Below are positions 8,121 through 18,439 of a DNA stretch of 64,000 nucleotides, one piece after another (the first letter of the stretch is position 1; each line of letters opens with the position of its first letter). The notes under the pieces were generated by a model. That model was not told the DNA's origin, did no database searches, and saw only the letters and a list, made by a program, of their open reading frames with translations. Where the stretch lies: assembly GCF_000419525.1 (NCBI RefSeq), contig NZ_ATTE01000001.1, positions 558,001 through 622,000 of the forward strand, given 5' to 3'. The translations under genes and the position numbers were made by a program. This DNA is from Leucothrix mucor DSM 2157. GTDB lineage: Bacteria > Pseudomonadota > Gammaproteobacteria > Thiotrichales > Thiotrichaceae.

Positions 8121-9647
8121 ATGAGTCTTAATATGGATCAGCCTGAAGTAATTGAGTTAGAAGCACCGACTTTAGTGGACTTTCCGTACATGTTCGCTAA
8201 GCGAAATGGTGTGGTATTGGAGCTGGATGAGTCTGGACAGCGAGTCGCCTACTTTCGCTCTAAGCTAACGCCGGCTGTGGCTAATGAAGTCTGCCGTTTT
8301 CTTGGTGAGAAGATTCCATTTCGACCGTTAGAAGTTGATGCCTTTGAAAGCATGGTCGCCCGTCATTATGATCGCAGTGGGGCAGGTGCACGCGCGATGA
8401 TGGATGATTTGGGCGATGAATTCGATTTGAATGATATCGCTGAGTCATTACCCGAGCCGGAAGACTTGCTGGAAGCGGAAGATGATGCGCCGATTATTCG
8501 TTTAATCAATGCCTTATTAAGTCAGGCAATCAAAGAAGGCGCTTCGGATATTCATATCGAAACCTTCGAAAACCGTATGCTGGTTAGGATGCGGGTCGAC
8601 GGTACTTTACGTGAAGTCTTGGAGCCACCCAGAGCGATTGCACCATTAATTGTGTCGCGCTTGAAGGTAATGGCAAAGTTAGATATTGCTGAAAAGCGGG
8701 TCCCTCAAGATGGTCGTATTTCATTGCGGCTAGCTGGCCGACCCGTTGATGTTCGTGTTTCAACACTACCGTCTGGTTACAATGAGCGCATCGTATTGCG
8801 TTTACTGGATAAGCAGGCAGGGCGTCTAAACCTGAAACATTTGGGAATGGATGCTGAAACTGAAAAGCGCCTCAAAGTCTTAATCCAAAAGCCGCATGGC
8901 ATTATTCTGGTTACCGGTCCAACAGGTTCGGGTAAAACCACAACGCTGTATGCCGCGCTGACTGACTTGAATGAAACCTCCCGTAATATCCTGACTGTCG
9001 AAGACCCTATTGAATACTACCTAGATGGAATCGGGCAGACCCAAGTAAACAGCAAAGTGGATATGAGCTTTGCGCGAGGCTTACGTGCTATTTTGCGTCA
9101 AGATCCGGATGTCGTGATGGTTGGTGAGATTCGTGATGTGGAAACTGCCGAAATTGCGGTTCAGGCTTCACTGACGGGGCACTTAGTATTTTCTACCCTA
9201 CATACCAATACCGCTGTCGGTGCCGTCACCCGACTACGTGATATGGGTGTAGAGCCTTATTTGTTATCCTCCAGTTTAATTGGTGTTATCGCTCAGCGAT
9301 TGGTGCGCTTGCTATGTGAGAATTGTAAAGTTCCTCATCAGTCGACTGCGCAGGAAGCTGCAATTCTTGGGGTGTCCCTCGATGATGCGCCAGTGATCTA
9401 CCATGGCGGTGCTTGCCAGAAGTGTAATCAATCCGGATATGTTGGTCGAAACGGTATTTATGAGCTTATTGAAGTGAGTGATGAGGCGCGCAATCTGATC
9501 CATGAAGGTGCCAGTGAAATTGCGCTGGAGCGTTTAGCACGCAAAACCAGCCCGAGTATTCGCCATGATGGTGCCCGACTGATATTAGCGGGTAAAACCT
9601 CTATGGAAGAGGTGCTGCGTGTGACTCGTGAGGAGCTGAAAGAGTAA
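8121..9647 (+). CDS. gspE: Type II secretion system ATPase GspE
   Basis: A 508-residue cytoplasmic hexameric ATPase that powers pseudopilus assembly. Walker A is GPTGSGKTTTLYAA (about residue 265), the Asp box is RAILRQDPDVVMVGEIRD, and the His box is STLHTNTA. The zinc-binding tetracysteine motif of GspE/PilB proteins is present as LLCENCK ... ACQKCNQSGYVGR. The N-terminal N1E-like region is acidic. The ATG at 8121 lacks a strong Shine-Dalgarno sequence, and the gene may be translated by coupling to gspD. gspF begins immediately after the stop. Confidence 0.95.
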   Translation: MSLNMDQPEVIELEAPTLVDFPYMFAKRNGVVLELDESGQRVAYFRSKLTPAVANEVCRFLGEKIPFRPLEVDAFESMVARHYDRSGAGARAMMDDLGDEFDLNDIAESLPEPEDLLEAEDDAPIIRLINALLSQAIKEGASDIHIETFENRMLVRMRVDGTLREVLEPPRAIAPLIVSRLKVMAKLDIAEKRVPQDGRISLRLAGRPVDVRVSTLPSGYNERIVLRLLDKQAGRLNLKHLGMDAETEKRLKVLIQKPHGIILVTGPTGSGKTTTLYAALTDLNETSRNILTVEDPIEYYLDGIGQTQVNSKVDMSFARGLRAILRQDPDVVMVGEIRDVETAEIAVQASLTGHLVFSTLHTNTAVGAVTRLRDMGVEPYLLSSSLIGVIAQRLVRLLCENCKVPHQSTAQEAAILGVSLDDAPVIYHGGACQKCNQSGYVGRNGIYELIEVSDEARNLIHEGASEIALERLARKTSPSIRHDGARLILAGKTSMEEVLRVTREELKE

Positions 9648-10865
9648 ATGCCTGCATTTGAATATAAAGCCCTGAATGCCAAGGGTCATGAAGAAACTGG
9701 TATTTTAGAGGCAGATAATGCGCGGCAAGTTCGGCAAGTGCTTCGCGAAGGTAGCCTGACTCCGCTGAGCGTTGAGCTGGTTGAAAAAAGTGAAAAGAAT
9801 GATGGCGATGTGCTTAAAGTACGGCGTAGTGGAAAAGTAAAGCCTGCGGACATCGCATTAATTACCCGGCAGTTAGCCACCTTAGTGTCATCTGGTTCGC
9901 CACTTGAAGAAGCGCTGGGCATGACCTCCCGTCAAAATGAGCGCCGAAATTTACGGCACGTAATGTCGGCAGTTCGTTCGCGTGTGATGGAGGGGCATAG
10001 CCTTGCAGCGGCACTTAAGACATTCCCATCAGTATTCAACAGCATGTATACGGCGACGGTAGCTGCAGGTGAGCAGTCCGGCCATCTGGGTGCGGTGCTT
10101 GATCGCTTGGCTGATTACACCGAATCCCGACAAGAAATTCAGCAGAAGATGAGCTCTGCTTTAGTCTATCCCGTCATTCTGACGTTCTTATCGATTGCTA
10201 TCGTGTCTGGCTTATTAGTATTTATCGTCCCGAAAATCGTGCGCGTTTTTGAGAGCATGAACAAGGATGTACCGCCAATGACTCAGCTGATGATCAATAT
10301 CAGTGACTTTTTGACCGCCTATGGTTTGTATCTATTGGTAGCTCTGGTTATTGGTTATTACTTGCTTCAGCAGCTATTAAAACTTCCAAAATGGAAATTT
10401 CGTTGGCATCAAATAATGCTACGCCTACCATTAGTTAGAAAATTAGTGCGTAGCGCAAACACCGGTCGCTTTGCCAGAACCTTGAGTATTCTGGCTTCCA
10501 GTGGCGTACCTATCCTCGATGCCATGTCTATTTCCTCCCGAGTCGTTCAGAACTTACCGATGCGTAAAGCGGTAGAAGATGCTGCAATCAAAGTACGGGA
10601 AGGAATGCCGATCAATAAGGCGCTTGAGCAGTCAGGGTATTTTCCACCGATGACGGTGTATTTGATTGCCAGTGGTGAAAATAGCGGAAAGTTAGATGAG
10701 ATGTTGGAGCGTTCGGCGGTTCAGCAAGAGCGGGAAACCGATACCTTGATTGGCTCGATGCTAAGTTTGTTTGAGCCAATTTTGATCTTGGTGATGGGTG
10801 GAATGGTGTTGTTGATTGTAATGTCTATACTATTACCCATCCTCAATTTGAACCAGTTAGGCTAA
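9648..10865 (+). CDS. gspF: Type II secretion system inner-membrane protein GspF
   Basis: A 405-residue protein with two T2SS-F cytoplasmic domains (about residues 70-195 and 270-395) and three transmembrane helices (near 170-195, 225-245 and 375-400). The family motif ITRQLATLVSSGSPLEEAL is repeated later as FARTLSILASSGVPILDAM. It is the platform protein that couples the GspE ATPase to the pseudopilus. The ATG is directly adjacent to the gspE stop (TAAATG), indicating translational coupling. GspG and later genes do not follow. Confidence 0.95.
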   Translation: MPAFEYKALNAKGHEETGILEADNARQVRQVLREGSLTPLSVELVEKSEKNDGDVLKVRRSGKVKPADIALITRQLATLVSSGSPLEEALGMTSRQNERRNLRHVMSAVRSRVMEGHSLAAALKTFPSVFNSMYTATVAAGEQSGHLGAVLDRLADYTESRQEIQQKMSSALVYPVILTFLSIAIVSGLLVFIVPKIVRVFESMNKDVPPMTQLMINISDFLTAYGLYLLVALVIGYYLLQQLLKLPKWKFRWHQIMLRLPLVRKLVRSANTGRFARTLSILASSGVPILDAMSISSRVVQNLPMRKAVEDAAIKVREGMPINKALEQSGYFPPMTVYLIASGENSGKLDEMLERSAVQQERETDTLIGSMLSLFEPILILVMGGMVLLIVMSILLPILNLNQLG

Positions 10866-10922
10866 TTAACATACTTACTCGTATCTTTAAAATATTAGAA
10901 TCAATCCCTTACGGAGTAAACC

Positions 10923-11642
10923 ATGAAGTCTTTTTTAGCTAGCCTGTGCATTTTGTTGTCCCTGATGGGGGCTGCGCAACCGTTGATGGCGAAAGATGCC
11001 AGTACGAGCACTGGAGCGGGAAAAGTTGATACCAAAAATGCCGTCGTCAATCTTAATAAAGCGGACGCAAATACCCTGCAGTATTATTTAAAAGGCATTG
11101 GTGCAGTACGCTCGAAAGCCATTATTGATCACCGTAACAAGAATGGCGCATTTAAAAGTGTCGATGACTTGTTACAGGTAACAGGTATTGGTAAAGCAAC
11201 ACTGAGCGGTATCAAATCTAATTTGTCTTTATCTCGTGGTGAGTTCACTGCGCCTAAAGTGGCTGCATCGGCTAGCAGTACGAAGAAAACTACATCCAGC
11301 GCTAGCAAAACAAGCAGCACAGATAAAGCGTCTGAGAAAGCGACTGCTAGTAAAGGCCTGAAGGATTCATCGTCAAGCACGACGGCTACGGACACAAAGT
11401 CAGCTAAATCTTCCAAAGATGATAGCAAGGCTGATACTAAGTCAGCGAAAACAGACAGCAAAGCGACTAAGACTAGTAGTAAAGAGACTAAGAGCTCAAC
11501 AACGTCATCATCAAGCAAGGATAAGAAGGCGGCTAAATCTAAGAGCAAGAGTTCTGATAAGTCAAAATCTACAAAGAGCAGCGCGAAATCTAAAAAAGAC
11601 AGCACGAAGAAAAAAGTGCTGGCAGCTGATAAAAAGTCATAA
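10923..11642 (+). CDS. Exported ComEA-like helix-hairpin-helix protein with Lys/Ser-rich tail
   Basis: A 239-residue protein with a signal peptide (MKSFLASLCILLSLMGAAQPLMA) and one ComEA-type helix-hairpin-helix domain at about residues 40-100 (VNLNKADANTLQYYLKGIG and VDDLLQVTGIGKATLSGI). This domain binds double-stranded DNA in periplasmic competence proteins. The last 130 residues are low-complexity Ser/Lys/Thr/Asp with KSSKxxSK-like units, resembling histone H1-like or AlgP tails, and should be disordered and positively charged. It may belong to the gspDEF transcript (57-nt gap) or be independent: CGGAG sits before its ATG. A DNA-uptake or DNA-binding role in the periplasm is inferred. Confidence 0.82.
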   Translation: MKSFLASLCILLSLMGAAQPLMAKDASTSTGAGKVDTKNAVVNLNKADANTLQYYLKGIGAVRSKAIIDHRNKNGAFKSVDDLLQVTGIGKATLSGIKSNLSLSRGEFTAPKVAASASSTKKTTSSASKTSSTDKASEKATASKGLKDSSSSTTATDTKSAKSSKDDSKADTKSAKTDSKATKTSSKETKSSTTSSSSKDKKAAKSKSKSSDKSKSTKSSAKSKKDSTKKKVLAADKKS

Positions 11643-11697
11643 ACAACGAATGAGTTAAATTTGACCGGCTTATTTGTCGGAAAAATGTAACTGACTA

Positions 11698-11729
11698 GCC
11701 AGATATTATTCCCGATATCTGGCTTTTTT
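11698..11729 (+). terminator. Rho-independent terminator
   Basis: A 9-bp stem (GCCAGATAT/ATATCTGGC, 8-nt loop) is followed directly by TTTTTT. It ends the gsp/HhH transcript and isolates galE. Confidence 0.92.
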
Positions 11730-11788
11730 GTGCCTGCCGTACTAGTCTAGAATAGTGATTCCCCAATTAAAAAAAGTAGACACTGTTT

Positions 11789-12805
11789 ATGAAAATTCTA
11801 GTAACGGGTGGCGCGGGTTATATCGGTTCACACACATGTGTTGAGTTGGTCGAGGCCGGATACACACCGATTGTGTTTGATAACCTGTCAAACAGTTCCA
11901 CCGTGGCATTAGATCGCGTTAAAACCATTACCGGTAAAACTATCGATTTCGTTGAAGGCGACATTCGTGACCCTAAAGCGCTAAAAAAAGTGATGACGGA
12001 TCATGACATTGAAGCCGTTATCCACTTTGCTGGCTTAAAAGCGGTCGGTGAGTCTGTGGCTAAGCCACTGATGTATTACGATAACAATGTTGCCGGCAGT
12101 GTTACTTTGTTAGAAACAATGGAAGCCTGTGGTGTTAAAAAAGTCATTTTTAGCTCTTCAGCAACAGTTTATGGCGATCCTGCCTCAGTGCCCATTCTAG
12201 AAGACTTTCCAATTAGCGCGACTAATCCATACGGCCAGTCCAAGCTGATGGTCGAGAATATTATGCGGGATTTGTATAAGTCCGATAACAGCTGGAATAT
12301 TTCCCTGCTGCGCTACTTCAATCCGGTTGGCGCACATGAAAGCGGTTTAATCGGCGAAGACCCAAGTGATATTCCAAACAACTTGATGCCTTATATTTCA
12401 GGTGTTGCAGTGGGCCGCTACGAGAAGCTGTCTGTGTTCGGTAGTGACTATGAGACGCCGGATGGTACCGGTGTGCGTGATTACATTCATGTGGTCGACT
12501 TGGCTAAAGGCCACGTTAAAGCCTTACAAGCTTTTGAAAACCCTGAAGTGGATAATCTATTTACCGTAAACTTGGGAACAGGTATCGGTTTCTCAGTACT
12601 GGAAATGATTAATGCATTTGCGGCGGCTTCAGAGAAAGAAGTGGCTTACCAGATTGTAGATCGTCGTCCTGGCGATATCGCTTGTTGCTATGCTGATCCT
12701 GCTTTGGCTGAGCGCCTATTAGGGTGGCGTGCTGAGAAGGACATTAAAGCAATGTGTGAAGATACTTGGCGCTGGCAGCAGAATAATCCTCAGGGATACC
12801 GCTAA
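11789..12805 (+). CDS. galE: UDP-glucose 4-epimerase
   Basis: A 338-residue extended SDR matching GalE along its whole length. The NAD fold reads MKILVTGGAGYIGSHT, the catalytic dyad is in SSSATVYG and YGQSK, and the substrate loop DGTGVRDYIHVVDLAKGH is intact. It interconverts UDP-glucose and UDP-galactose for surface polysaccharide. The next gene encodes a Wza-like export lipoprotein, so it may serve the same polymer, though no other glycan genes are adjacent here. Confidence 0.94.
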   Translation: MKILVTGGAGYIGSHTCVELVEAGYTPIVFDNLSNSSTVALDRVKTITGKTIDFVEGDIRDPKALKKVMTDHDIEAVIHFAGLKAVGESVAKPLMYYDNNVAGSVTLLETMEACGVKKVIFSSSATVYGDPASVPILEDFPISATNPYGQSKLMVENIMRDLYKSDNSWNISLLRYFNPVGAHESGLIGEDPSDIPNNLMPYISGVAVGRYEKLSVFGSDYETPDGTGVRDYIHVVDLAKGHVKALQAFENPEVDNLFTVNLGTGIGFSVLEMINAFAAASEKEVAYQIVDRRPGDIACCYADPALAERLLGWRAEKDIKAMCEDTWRWQQNNPQGYR

Positions 12806-12904
12806 GCCAAAAGTACCGTCAGGCAATCTGTCTGGCGGTGCTGATCAGCCCTTAAACAATAAATTAATGATAAAAATAACAAAATAAATTAGGACGGTCT
12901 TTTT

Positions 12905-13699
12905 ATGAAACATGCATTAATCTTATGCCTGCCCGCTATTCTGCTGTTGAGTGGATGTAGCGTGTTGGGTGGTAAAGACGATAAGAAAACCACTAACGCT
13001 CAGGACGTGAGCACTATTCGGGCCTTAAATCAAGACTTCCAAACGGCTTCTTACAGGCCTGATGAGGACAGCTTTGATGTGCCGAGTGTGTCGGGACGTC
13101 GCGCTGATAAGAGTCCGGCAGCGGCCTATGCTGCACTATCAAATGCTCAAAGCACGATGATTAGTGAGCAGGATAAGTTAGATGTGACGGTCTTTAAAGT
13201 CGATGAGCTTTCCGCGCGCGACTTAACGGTTGAAACTAACGGTGCTATTTCTCTGCCGTTGCTAGGCAGTGTGGTGGTGCGTGGTTTAAGTATTACTCAG
13301 GCTGAGCAGAAAATCGCGGGCTTATTACGTCAAACCTATATGCAAGATCCTAAAGTCACCGTGACTCGTAAAGAGCAAGCATTTAAGCGAGTGACTGTTG
13401 AAGGTGCGGTTAGAACCCCGGGTGTTTTCCCAATCACTGGTCGTATGACATTCTTGCAAGCCATTGCTTTATCGCAAGGATTGACAGACTTGGCCAATGA
13501 TAAAAGTGTGGTAGTGTTCCGTAACGGCCGTCAGTACGGCGTTAATCTGGACTTGATTCGTAAAGGTGAGGCACCGGATCCGATTCTTCAAAATGATGAC
13601 CGTATCGTGGTCTTGAAGTCGGATAACAAGGTGCTGGAGCAGAAGGTTATTAACTACTTGCCTGCGTTATTATCACCATTTTCGTTGCTGGCTCAATAA
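12905..13699 (+). CDS. Wza-like polysaccharide export lipoprotein
   Basis: A 264-residue lipoprotein with signal peptide and lipobox (LLLSGC). A polysaccharide export (Poly_export) domain lies at about residues 75-155 (LDVTVFKVDELSARDLTV, ISLPLLGSVVVRGLS) and an SLBB domain at about 160-235 (VEGAVRTPGVFPITG). The family forms the outer-membrane channel for capsule or exopolysaccharide. No Wzc-like kinase or Wzx/Wzy lies beside it, so it is an orphan part of an export machine or works with another locus. Confidence 0.88.
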   Translation: MKHALILCLPAILLLSGCSVLGGKDDKKTTNAQDVSTIRALNQDFQTASYRPDEDSFDVPSVSGRRADKSPAAAYAALSNAQSTMISEQDKLDVTVFKVDELSARDLTVETNGAISLPLLGSVVVRGLSITQAEQKIAGLLRQTYMQDPKVTVTRKEQAFKRVTVEGAVRTPGVFPITGRMTFLQAIALSQGLTDLANDKSVVVFRNGRQYGVNLDLIRKGEAPDPILQNDDRIVVLKSDNKVLEQKVINYLPALLSPFSLLAQ

Positions 13700-13712
13700 G
13701 CAGTATTTGATA

Positions 13713-13747
13713 TCAGGCAAGCCATTGTGAATCCATGGCTTGCCTGA
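13713..13747. terminator. Bidirectional hairpin terminator
   Basis: A perfect 13-bp stem (TCAGGCAAGCCAT/ATGGCTTGCCTGA, 9-nt loop) lies between the convergent Wza-like and SOUL genes. T-tracts are poor on both sides. Confidence 0.75.
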
Positions 13748-13755
13748 ATCATTGA

Positions 13756-14382
13756 TTACTCAACGTTGATATGCACTTCGTGACGTCGAATCAATGGCAC
13801 GGCCCAAGGGCTGTCATAAATCACTGAACGAGCAGCTGAGCTAGGCTTCAGGTTTTTCTGCCTGGCCCATGTTTCCAGCGCTTCTGCCTTACGCGTGATT
13901 AAGTTCTCACTGCGGTAGCCTTGAAAGTTAATGACAGCTACTTTCAAACGCGGCAGAACTTTAAAGGTAATGCTATCGTCCATTGGCTTTGGCAATGTTG
14001 CCAGCGAGTAAGCTTCGGGCAGTGCTACTGAAGTCAGCCACACACCATTCACATTCTCTTCATAGTACGGCAGTGTCAGCTCAATGCGTGGCGCTTTAGC
14101 ACCATCTGCAACCGTGATCGGCGGATTGACCGAAATAGTCTGTTTAGCCTGATTATTACCAGAGACATAAGCCGTCAGCTTATTATAGCCGGCCCGGGTT
14201 GCCATTAGATAAGGGCCTTCGGTCGCGGCCTGAGCAATAATGAGTGGCTCATACATTCTGACTTCGAAATTATTTTCAATCTCTAAGGTTGCGTATAGCG
14301 CTTCTTCACCGGGACGTTGTCCCAGCAGGCTGCAGCCGGATAGAAAAATAGCGGTGAGTAAAGCGGTAGCAAGTGGCTTCAT
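13756..14382 (-). CDS. SOUL-family heme-binding lipoprotein
   Basis: A 208-residue lipoprotein with lipobox FLSGC near residue 17. The mature part matches the SOUL/HBP fold: FEVRMYEPLIIAQ at the start, YNKLTAYVSGNN in the middle, and the conserved ending YDSPWAVPLIRRHEV. Family members bind heme or related tetrapyrroles; in bacteria the role is not well defined. It probably sits in the periplasm, attached to a membrane. The DUF1456 gene upstream ends 33 nt before this start, so the two could be cotranscribed. Confidence 0.82.
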   Translation of the reverse strand: MKPLATALLTAIFLSGCSLLGQRPGEEALYATLEIENNFEVRMYEPLIIAQAATEGPYLMATRAGYNKLTAYVSGNNQAKQTISVNPPITVADGAKAPRIELTLPYYEENVNGVWLTSVALPEAYSLATLPKPMDDSITFKVLPRLKVAVINFQGYRSENLITRKAEALETWARQKNLKPSSAARSVIYDSPWAVPLIRRHEVHINVE

Positions 14383-14415
14383 GTTGAATATCCAAATCGA
14401 TAAAGGTGAGCGGAA

Positions 14416-14892
14416 TTAGATTTCCTCTGTCTGGCTGTGGCGTTGCTGATAAGTCGCAAGCCCGCGCAGAAATTGGCGAAGTGTATTATCGTTACACTCA
14501 CGGTAGTGCTTATGGTTTTCTTTACGAAACAATGAGCTGAGTTTGTGGCGGGAGAACTGAATGTTAGCCAGTCCAAAGATGTTTAACATCTCATCTTCGT
14601 AAAGCTCCATGGCAATTCTTAATTTCTTCAGAATTTTATTGTTCGTCAACGTCTCATCAGCAGCAACCGGTAGTGGGTCACCTCCACGACGATGAACAAT
14701 CAAACCATTCAAAAAATGTAATAAAGCCTTATCAGAGATTATTTCTCCAATATCATCAGACTCTTTTCTCGAAAAACTCTCAATTGCATCTTCAGAACAC
14801 TCGGACTGACCTGCGGTAAAAACGGCAGCAGTCGTTGGAGTGTCAAGTTCAAGTGCGTAACGAATTCTGCGAAAGGCTTCGTTATTGTGCAT
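14416..14892 (-). CDS. DUF1456 (YehS-like) family protein
   Basis: A 158-residue cytoplasmic protein made of two similar halves of about 70 residues, each starting with an IRYAL/LRIAM helix and ending in a helix with FLNGLIVHRRG or FLRGLATYQQR. That duplicated layout and these motifs are those of the DUF1456/YehS family, whose function is unknown. GGAA lies 6 nt before the ATG at 14892. Confidence 0.8.
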   Translation of the reverse strand: MHNNEAFRRIRYALELDTPTTAAVFTAGQSECSEDAIESFSRKESDDIGEIISDKALLHFLNGLIVHRRGGDPLPVAADETLTNNKILKKLRIAMELYEDEMLNIFGLANIQFSRHKLSSLFRKENHKHYRECNDNTLRQFLRGLATYQQRHSQTEEI

Positions 14893-15071
14893 ATAGCGTT
14901 CCAGATAATAATTTCAGGTGCAGATGCTACCACACAACCGGAGCCGCTTAACCGAGCGAATGCAGAGATTTTCAGGAATTTACACTCGTTGCTGGCAGAT
15001 TAACAATTTCACAACCATAGAGGATGCTATAAACTTGTCATATCTGGGGTAATAACAGCTAAGGTAGCCGT

Positions 15072-15452
15072 GTGACACAAATACTCTCAATTATGCTGGG
15101 CGGAGCTTTGGGGGCGGTGTCCCGCTATGGCGTATCACATTTTATCTATGTGATCTGCGGCCGAGGCTTTCCTTATGGAACGCTGGTTGTTAATGTACTG
15201 GGTTCGCTGCTAATGGGCTACTTAAGCGTATACCTAATGGCAAAAACGAATATTGACCCCGCATTAAAAATGGCAGTATTAGTGGGCTTTTTAGGCGCAT
15301 TTACGACCTTCTCCACCTTCTCCATGGATACTTTAATCTTAATTGAGGCCGGTGAAGTAGGGCGGGCACTGCTCAATATGTTCATTAGTGTCAGCTTTAG
15401 TCTGGCAGCAGTTTGGCTCGGGGTAGTACTTGCCCGTTCAATGAAATTCTGA
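15072..15452 (+). CDS. crcB: Fluoride ion channel/exporter FluC (CrcB)
   Basis: A 126-residue protein with four membrane helices. Family signatures are GGALGAVSRYG near the N-terminus, VVNVLGSLLMG, and GFLGAFTTFSTFS containing the polar track. Fluc proteins work as antiparallel dimers that expel fluoride. The start is a GTG with AAGG 5-6 nt upstream. It is followed 24 nt later by serS, an arrangement suggesting cotranscription. No fluoride riboswitch was recognisable upstream. Confidence 0.93.
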   Translation: MTQILSIMLGGALGAVSRYGVSHFIYVICGRGFPYGTLVVNVLGSLLMGYLSVYLMAKTNIDPALKMAVLVGFLGAFTTFSTFSMDTLILIEAGEVGRALLNMFISVSFSLAAVWLGVVLARSMKF

Positions 15453-15470
15453 AAATTACGGTTTAAATAG

Positions 15471-16751
<1,281 letters not shown>

Positions 16752-16766
16752 ACAATTAAGCAATTT

Positions 16767-16798
16767 ACACCGTGAGATGGAGCAATCTCTCACGGTGT
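16767..16798. terminator. Hairpin terminator after serS
   Basis: An 11-bp perfect stem (ACACCGTGAGA/TCTCACGGTGT, 10-nt loop) 15 nt after the serS stop. The T-tract is missing, so termination strength is uncertain. Confidence 0.65.
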
Positions 16799-16978
16799 TG
16801 GCTTAATATACAAGTATTTACTAATTTATAATAAAAACAAGTACTTAAAAAGTATTCACTGTCCCCACTGGTCGGATAGTGCTTGTTACTGATTGATCAC
16901 TTTGCGGCCAGTGTTTATAGTGTTACTAATCATAAAAATAACAGTGGGAAGTTAAATAGCTTTCCGAGAGGTGTAACA

Positions 16979-17515
16979 ATGACCCCGCAGCGTAATATCG
17001 CAAGTCAGAAAGGGTTTTCTTTAATTGAGGTAATGATCTCAGTATTAGTGATGTCTGTAGGGCTTCTAGGTTTAGGAGGACTGCAAATGGTGTCACTAAA
17101 AAGCAGTAATAATGCTCATTTTCGAACCGTAGCCAGTTTGGCTGCTACAGAACTAGCAGATCGTATGCGATCAAACCCGATGGCCATCGCGGCTGACCAG
17201 TACTCTGCATCTATGGACGTAAAAAGCTGCGAGACGGTCCCTGCAAAGCAGTGTGTAACTGGCATTAGCTGTAGTCCTGAAGAATCGGCAACCTATGATT
17301 TATATCGAGTGAATTGCGGTATAACTCAGGACACTTTTCAAACTGGCGGTATTCAATACGATTTACCTGAAGCTTTTCTTTCAGTGGGTTGTGGAGCCGT
17401 CACCTGTGATACGGGCCTTGAGCATACTATCTTGGTTCGCTGGAATGAGACCGATGACGGTGATAGTGATGATGCGGTACAGGTGCGCAGCTACGAATTG
17501 AACTTCATTCCCTAA
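16979..17515 (+). CDS. pilV: Type IV pilus minor pilin PilV
   Basis: A 178-residue prepilin. The class III leader and N-helix read QKGFSLIEVMISVLVMSVGL, with cleavage by PilD expected after Gly and Glu at +5. The sequence then matches PilV (LGGLQMVSLKSSNNAHFRTVASLAATELADRMRSNP). The ATG at 16979 was chosen because GAGAGG precedes it and the leader is short. It is the first gene of a minor-pilin operon ending in two pilY1 genes. The fimT, fimU and pilE partners are absent here. Confidence 0.88.
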   Translation: MTPQRNIASQKGFSLIEVMISVLVMSVGLLGLGGLQMVSLKSSNNAHFRTVASLAATELADRMRSNPMAIAADQYSASMDVKSCETVPAKQCVTGISCSPEESATYDLYRVNCGITQDTFQTGGIQYDLPEAFLSVGCGAVTCDTGLEHTILVRWNETDDGDSDDAVQVRSYELNFIP

Positions 17516-17548
17516 AAAAATAATTAAAAAGGCTGGAGCAAGCTTGTT

Positions 17549-18436
17549 ATGCACAACCAGATAAAAATAAAAAAAATGCAGGGTTTATCTCTCATTGAGC
17601 TAATGATCTCAATGGTGATTTCTTTGTTTCTGATTGGAGGATTGACCAGTGTCTATATTAGTACTCGTGCCTCAGACAAAATACGGGTTGAAGTCAGTGA
17701 GATGGAAGAAAATGCCCGAACAGCGTTGTTGGCGATTCGGAATATTGTAAGCCATGCGGGTTATCCCTCTATCTACAATCACACCATCGATGAGCCGTTT
17801 TACGCGGAAGCAGACAATATTCCTAACCCCGACTGTAGAACGGGTGGGGCGAAAGAGTCGTTGATTGCCTATAAGCCAATTCTAAAGAAGAAAACAGAGA
17901 ACTCAAAAGGCGGTAAGCGCGATACTCTATTAACGGTATTTATGGCTGACAACCCGGATATGGTTGGCGCACCTCCGGGGTTACTAACGCAAGACTGTAT
18001 GGCTTCGACTATTACTGCGCAGTGCAGCTCTGACCCGATGGGCGGTATGTACAATCCTACTGAAGCAAAAATTTATAACTACTTATACATAACTACTAAT
18101 AGCGGACGACGTGCCTTGACGTGTATGGGGTCACTGGGTGGTGCGCAACCCATTGCTGAAAATATTGAGAATATGCAGTTTTTATATGGTGTGTCAGTTG
18201 GAAATGACATGGTCTATAAAAATGCAACTCAGGTTACCGCCGATGGTGACTGGGGTAGCGTGATTAACGTACAGGCAGGGATTCTGGTACGTTCGGAACG
18301 TGAAGTGTTAGACACGGATGAAAAGAAAGTCTTCTTATTGTTGGATCAGAAGATAACAACAGCCAAGGATCGCAGAATCTACAAGGCGTATACTACAACA
18401 GTTGTATTGCCTAATCGCATAACAAAAGAGCTTTAA
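17549..18436 (+). CDS. pilW: Type IV pilus minor pilin PilW
   Basis: A 295-residue prepilin with leader MHNQIKIKKMQG and mature start LSLIELMISMVISLFLIGG, Glu at +5. The family segment SEMEENARTALLAIRNIVSHAGY follows the helix. Minor pilins of this class form the pilus-tip priming complex with PilV, PilX and PilY1. The pilX start lies 3 nt after its stop, so the two are translationally linked. Confidence 0.9.
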   Translation: MHNQIKIKKMQGLSLIELMISMVISLFLIGGLTSVYISTRASDKIRVEVSEMEENARTALLAIRNIVSHAGYPSIYNHTIDEPFYAEADNIPNPDCRTGGAKESLIAYKPILKKKTENSKGGKRDTLLTVFMADNPDMVGAPPGLLTQDCMASTITAQCSSDPMGGMYNPTEAKIYNYLYITTNSGRRALTCMGSLGGAQPIAENIENMQFLYGVSVGNDMVYKNATQVTADGDWGSVINVQAGILVRSEREVLDTDEKKVFLLLDQKITTAKDRRIYKAYTTTVVLPNRITKEL

Positions 18437-18439
18437 GCT

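Noticed and set aside
11129-11605. 158-codon minus-strand frame rich in Leu, Ser and Asp
   Set aside because: It mirrors the Lys/Ser low-complexity codons of the HhH protein tail; the composition is a by-product of the opposite strand.
14930-15071. Possible fluoride riboswitch before crcB
   Set aside because: The conserved GGCGAUGG and AAGGCUGAUG-type elements are not present.
16880-16978. Sigma-54 promoter before pilV
   Set aside because: A GG...GC pair exists but the spacing is 9 rather than 10 and the flanking TGGCAC/TTGCA bases do not fit.
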